From NCBI GenBank assembly GCA_963575745.1, contig CAUYUJ010022398.1:60195-124194 (forward strand): a stretch of 64,000 bases of DNA, written 5' to 3'. Shown piece by piece: positions 59,891-64,000 of this stretch (position 1 is the stretch's first letter; each line of letters starts with the position of its first letter). Below the pieces are notes generated by a model. It was not told the origin of the DNA. It saw nothing but the letters and a program-made list of their open reading frames with translations, and did not search any database. The translations under genes and the position numbers were made by a program. The DNA is from Prorocentrum cordatum (taxonomy: Eukaryota > Sar > Dinophyceae > Prorocentrales > Prorocentraceae).

Positions 59891-60760
59891 GTGCAGGGCG
59901 GCGGCGGAGCGGCGGAGTGGTAGGCCTACGGGCTGCTTCGTGTCTGTTTGCTGCGTTCTCTGCGCTCTGCGTCTGGCCTGCCTTCCTCCTTCTTCCTCCG
60001 TCTAAAGTCACTGCCTTCGTCGACTGCTTCTGTCTGCTAATGCTGTAGTAATGCTTCTGCAGCATCGGCTTCTTCTGCGGTGCTCTTCTGTGCCCTTCCC
60101 CCTGCCCCCCCTTCCCCGGCCCCGCCCCCGCGGTGCCCTGCCCCGTCGGGCGGTCGCATCTGTCGTTCGGCTGATCTGGGGCGGCGTGTATGTGCGCGCG
60201 CGGCTTCGTCCTCTCCCTTCCCCTGCCCCCTGCCCCGGCCTCGAGCCCCGGCCCCGGCCCCACTGCCGATTGCCCCGGCCCCGCCCCGGCCCTGGACCAG
60301 GACCAGGCGGCGGCGGACCAGCCCCCGGCGACCCGGGCCCAGGCCCTGGCCCAGACACACGAGGCGGCGGCGGCGGACGGCGGCGTCGTGCACGAGGCGC
60401 GCCCCAGGCGGACGGCGGCGGAGGCTGGCGGCGGCGGCGGACGCGCTCGGCGTCGGCACGGCGCCTCCCCCACCCGGCGGCGGCGGCCTATTAAGCACCA
60501 GCACCAGCACTGCTCAGACTCGCCGCGTGTCCGGCGCACCGACGGAGGAGCGCGCGCTGCCTCCTCGAGCCCGCGGGGCCTGCGCCGCGGCCCCGGGCCC
60601 GCGGGCCGCGCCCCCCGCCAGGCCCCCCCCTTTGTGCGCAGAGCCTGGGCCGCCTCGCGGCGCGCCGCCGGGCGGCGCGCTGGCGCGCTGTGCCATGCAC
60701 GCCGCGCGCCGAGGCGCCCGGCTCCTCGCTGGCCCGAGGCTCCTGGGCGCCTGCCGCTGC
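59891..60760. other. GC-rich tract, no recognised gene
   Basis: CCCCGGCC and GGCGGCGGC words keep several frames open on both strands. Composition explains them. Confidence 0.6.
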
Positions 60761-60764
60761 CTCC

Positions 60765-60890
60765 CTCCCTCCTCCCTGCTCTCTCCTTCCCGCTCCCTCC
60801 TCCCTCCTCCCTCCTCCCTCCTTCCTTCCTCTCTCCCTCCCTCCTCCCTCCCTCCCTCCCTCGTCCTTTCCTCTCGCCCGAGCCTGCCTC

Positions 60891-60924
<34 letters not shown>

Positions 60925-61390
60925 CGTCCTGCTCCCGCCCCCCTCCTGTCGCCGGAGGAGGGGAGGGCCGAGGCGGGCCAGCAGGCGGCGGCCGGGGGAG
61001 CGGCGGTCCGCGTCTCCGTCCGCCAGACCATCGGCAGCTCTGCTGGGCAAGCCCTGCCCCCTCGTCTCTGCCCCCTCCCTCGCCTCCTCCTCCTCTTTCT
61101 CCTCCTCCTCCTCCTCGGCCTCCATCCCTCTTTCCCTCCCCTCCTTCGTCCCTGCTTCCTCCCACCTCCCTTCTTTTCCTCCTCGTCCTGCTTCTCTCCC
61201 TTGTTGCAGCATCGTTGATGCATCGTGGGTTTACGCTGGTCCTCCTTCCTACCTCATCCCTACCTCTTCCTCCTGCCTTTCTCCTCCCTCCCTCCTTCCC
61301 TGCTTTCTCCTCCGGCCGCTCTCCCTCCTCCCTTCTCCCCGTCCTCCTTCTCCCCCCCCTCTCCATGCCTACCTCCATCCCTTTTCCTTA
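60765..61390. repeat. C/T-rich low-complexity tracts
   Basis: CCTCCCTCC and (CT)n tracts at 60,765-60,930 and 61,075-61,390, with a GC-rich piece between. Confidence 0.9.
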
Positions 61391-61454
61391 GAAATCATTT
61401 CTCCGTGTCGCACCCCGAGACGTGTGGAGCGTTTCGCCAGAGACCGCACCATTT

Positions 61455-61900
61455 GCGACACCGAAGTTTGAAAGTTGCAACAGCTTCTGGGATGGAGGGC
61501 TGGTACTTGTCACAATGTGGTTGTCGCCTTAGCTCGCCCTCGTTGTGAAAGCTGGGAACAGTTGAACTATTGAGTGCGGGCTGTTTTTTAGACGTGGCTC
61601 TCGCTTTATCGCCTCGCACATTCGTCTTACATCGTCCCAACATCTTCAAAGATGGAGGGTGGTTCCTTTCCAAGCTGTGGTTCTCGCTTCAGCACCGCGC
61701 ACCTTCGATTTTAGAAGTTTGCAGCAGTTTTCAAGATGGAGGGCGGTTCCTTGCCAGAAGTTGACTCTTGCCTGAGCGCCGCGCTCATTCGTCTTTCATG
61801 TTCGTAGCTGGTTCAAAGCAGGAGGTGGCTCCTTTTCAACATGTGGCTCTCGCCTTGGCGCCGCGCGCGTTCGTTTTAACAGCTCGTACCAGTTTCAAGG
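61455..61900. repeat. Imperfect ~82-bp tandem array, about 5 units
   Basis: The phrase G(G/T)CTCTCGCCT-type recurs at 61,520, 61,596, 61,680, 61,763 and 61,844. Each unit has AAGATGGAGGG-GGTTCCTT, then GCGCCGCGC and ATTCGTCTT. Units differ strongly, so the array is old. Confidence 0.75.
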
Positions 61901-62214
61901 GTTCGTGTATTTGAAGTCTCAGGAAAGGCATTGTGGAGCGATTCAGGACTGTCAGGGCGCAACAGTCATGTGGATACGTGGTGTTGAAGCCCAAGGAAGG
62001 GTGCTCTTGCAAGACTTAGGATTGTATTGGCGTAGCAAGCATGTTGGTTCTCCGCCCTACGTCCCAGGAATGGTGCCTTGGTACTGCTCAGGAGGCTCGC
62101 GCCGTCGTCTTCCGATGGGACATGTCCCGCAATGCACACTCATTCAAGTAGGGACCTATGACGAGGAAACTTGGAGAGAGGGTTTCTTGCAACATCGTTT
62201 GTGCGTCTTGGGTT
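61901..62214. other. No recognised gene
   Basis: Normal-complexity sequence. A frame reading RHCGAIQDCQGATVMWIRGV is open into the CT-rich tract, but nothing supports it as protein. Confidence 0.45.
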
Positions 62215-62990
62215 TACACTCGTCCTCCTCCTCCTTCCTACCTCCTCCCCACCTCCTCCTACTCCTCCCTCCCTCCCTTCCTCTCTCATTTCCGTTCTCT
62301 CGCCCTTCCTCCCTGCTTGCTCCTGCCTCTTCCCTCCCTCCTCATCCTCCCTCCCTCCTCTTCCTCTGCCCTACCTCCTTCCTACCTCCTCTCTCCCTCC
62401 CTCCGTCCCTCCCTCCTTGTCGCCCTCTCTTCTCTTCCCTGCTTCCTCGTCCCTCCTCTCTCCCTCCTCCTGCTCCTTCTCCTCCCTCCCACCCTCCCTG
62501 CTTCGTCCTCCCTCCTCTCTCCATCCTTCCTCCTCTTCCTCATCCCTATGTCCTCCTGCTGCTGCTCCTCCTCCTCTTCCTCCTCCTCTTTCTCCTCCTC
62601 CTACTACTTCCTGCCTTCTCCATCCCCACCACCTTCCTCCTCCCTTCCTTTCTCTTCCCTCCTCCTTCCCTCCCCCCTCCATCCTCCCTCCCTCCTCCCT
62701 CCCTCCCTCCTTGGCCTTTTCCGCCTCCTCCCCTCCCCTCATCCTTTCTCCTTCCTCGGCCAGCAGCCTGCCGCAGCTTCGATGGGGCACAGTCTCGACC
62801 CTCTCCAATCGCCCCGTCCCCTGCCTCCTCCTCTCCTTCCCCACCCCACGCCCCTGCGGCTGCCACTGCAGCTCCCGCTCTCCCTGCTGCTCCCGCCGCC
62901 TCCGCAGCTTCTCCCCCTCCGCCCCCACCCCGCCGGGCCTTCTCCTTCTCTCCCCCCCTCCCCCCCCCCCCTTCTCCCCAAAATCCTGCC
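62215..62990. repeat. C/T-rich low-complexity tract
   Basis: CTCCCTCC words over nearly 800 bases. All long frames through it are compositional. Confidence 0.92.
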
Positions 62991-63565
62991 TCCGCTCATC
63001 TCCCAATGCCGCTCCCGCTCCCCCTTGTGCTGCTCCCTGCCTGTGCCAGGGGCCTTCCCTCGCCGCTCGCGACCTTGAAGCGCTCATTGCATGGCAAATC
63101 CCTGGCAGCTGCCTCCCCTGAGATCCAGCGCTGCGAGAAACTGAACCTCATCGTTCTGCTGTGTTTTTCGAGCCGGATCGATCTGTGATGGTCCTGGTGC
63201 CAGAAATAAGGCAAAACACAAATCCGTTGTGACAAAATGCGACGCCACGATCTCAGGATCGGGTTACGATGCCTGGCCGGTTTAGCCCTCTCCGAGCTTA
63301 TCCTATGAGTGCATCGTTCCCGCAGTGGCCGCGCGCTTGCTCAGCAATCATCTGAGCTCGGTGGCGGGCGCTCTCCGGCGACACACTCTGGGCAGCGACG
63401 TGCTATCGGCTGTTCGTGCCGTATGTTCGGTTCGGACGTGTGCCTCCAAGGGGGGCGCATGGTGCTGCTGTCCTTGTGCGTCCCTGGCCTGATGACCAGG
63501 GGTATCGCTGGCCCCCACGCCAGAAACCAAGGGGGGCACACAGTGCTAGTACAGTGGAGGCCCAT
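62991..63565. other. No recognised gene
   Basis: No repeat or protein similarity recognised. Confidence 0.5.
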
Positions 63566-63725
63566 GCCCCAAGCCAAGAAACATCCTGCTTGCCTCCAGG
63601 GTCCCCGGGTTTGGTGGGCTGTGATGGTTTTGCGAAAGAGAGCGTGACGTTCCCACACCAAAATTCAATGGACGTCCTGGGGCCTGAGGGTTGGGTTTCT
63701 TGTGGATGGTTTCTTGTGGACTGGC
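63566..63725. repeat. Dispersed repeat P4, copy 2
   Basis: GCCAAGAAACATCCTGCTTG, GCGTGACGTTCCCACACCAA, AATTCAATGGACGTCCTGGG, TTCTTGTGGATGGTTTCTTG. Pairs with 28,289-28,450. Confidence 0.8.
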
Positions 63726-63919
63726 CTGCACTGTAGTGCTAGTATTGTCCTCCCGCGTCGGCCCTGCCTGGGGCCAGGGACAGGGCGCCTCCACAGCAAA
63801 GCCTCGCTCCCCTGCCCGGGCCCCTCGAGGGGGAGGGAGGAGGAGGGTCCTCTCCTTGCCTCTCATAGCCTCTCCCCTCGCTTCCCCCCCGCCTCCCCCC
63901 GCCCTCCTCCCATCTGGGG

Positions 63920-64000
63920 ATAGCAGACAAGGCACCGATGTGCCGCTGCTCCCCGGACCTCCCCCGGGGCGCGCTCTGACCGGGACTTCGAGGCGAACCC
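63920..64000 (-). repeat. Dispersed repeat P6, copy at window end
   Basis: The minus strand reads GCCTCGAAGTCCCGGTCAGA, GCGCCCCGGGGGAGGTCCG, GGGAGCAGCGGCAC. It matches 12,913-12,970 and continues off the window. Confidence 0.65.

Noticed and set aside
59682-61471. Several ORFs of 230-513 codons on both strands
   Set aside because: Extreme GC and CT-rich repeats make stops rare. The proteins are Arg/Gly/Pro/Ser only.
61905-63188. Plus-strand ORFs of 306-427 codons
   Set aside because: Almost entirely through a CTCCCTCC tract, with Pro/Ser/Leu composition.

Overview
The window looks like nuclear DNA of a dinoflagellate (species not determined). The reasons are GC-rich sequence, very dense trinucleotide microsatellites (mostly GGA/TCC), many minisatellites, several decayed LINE-type retrotransposons, one Ty1/copia relic, few recognisable host exons, and host introns that look like inserted DNA elements. 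I saw no bacterial operon, tRNA, rRNA or CRISPR array.

Layout. 1-5.9 kb: microsatellites, two linked minisatellites (3.5-4.1 kb) and old dispersed repeat modules that recur at 39-46 kb. 5.9-6.4 kb: CAC and GGA arrays. 6.9-11.3 kb: a broken plus-strand LINE (LINE C) split by minisatellites. 12.4-13.7 kb: low-complexity sequence. 13.9-17.2 kb: a decayed minus-strand LINE (LINE B) carrying a 173-bp inverted-repeat element. 17.8-27.5 kb: a large, nearly intact plus-strand LINE (LINE A). Its three overlapping ORFs encode an endonuclease, a reverse transcriptase with RNase H, and a tail protein with zinc-finger-like motifs and a long GEGL repeat. 28.6-30.5 kb: a minus-strand LINE fragment (LINE E). 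31.8-32.1 kb: two short host exons. 32.9-36.3 kb: a LINE of another clade (LINE D) that has lost its RT active site. 36.8-38.1 kb: inverted minisatellite arrays. 38.8-41.2 kb: CT-rich arrays and dispersed repeats. 42.7-43.9 kb: a host gene related to heptatricopeptide/RAP-type organelle RNA proteins. 44-51.3 kb: microsatellites, a ~250-bp satellite, an AT-rich ~70-bp array and GGT repeats. 51.8-56.8 kb: a Ty1/copia relic. 57-64 kb: tandem and dispersed repeats and CT-rich tracts.

Main new observations. (1) Both host introns that can be placed (31,870-32,025 and 43,524-43,740) are bounded by 6-bp direct repeats that contain the splice sites, and carry inverted repeats just inside them. This is the structure of introner elements, which are DNA-transposon-derived introns. 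(2) LINE A encodes three copies of an unrecognised domain with conserved spacing: CVP, about 36 residues, then C-x3-W. (3) A 173-bp MITE-like element occurs twice at identical length with target duplications, once inside LINE B. All joins across frameshifts or introns are inferences from reading the sequence by eye.
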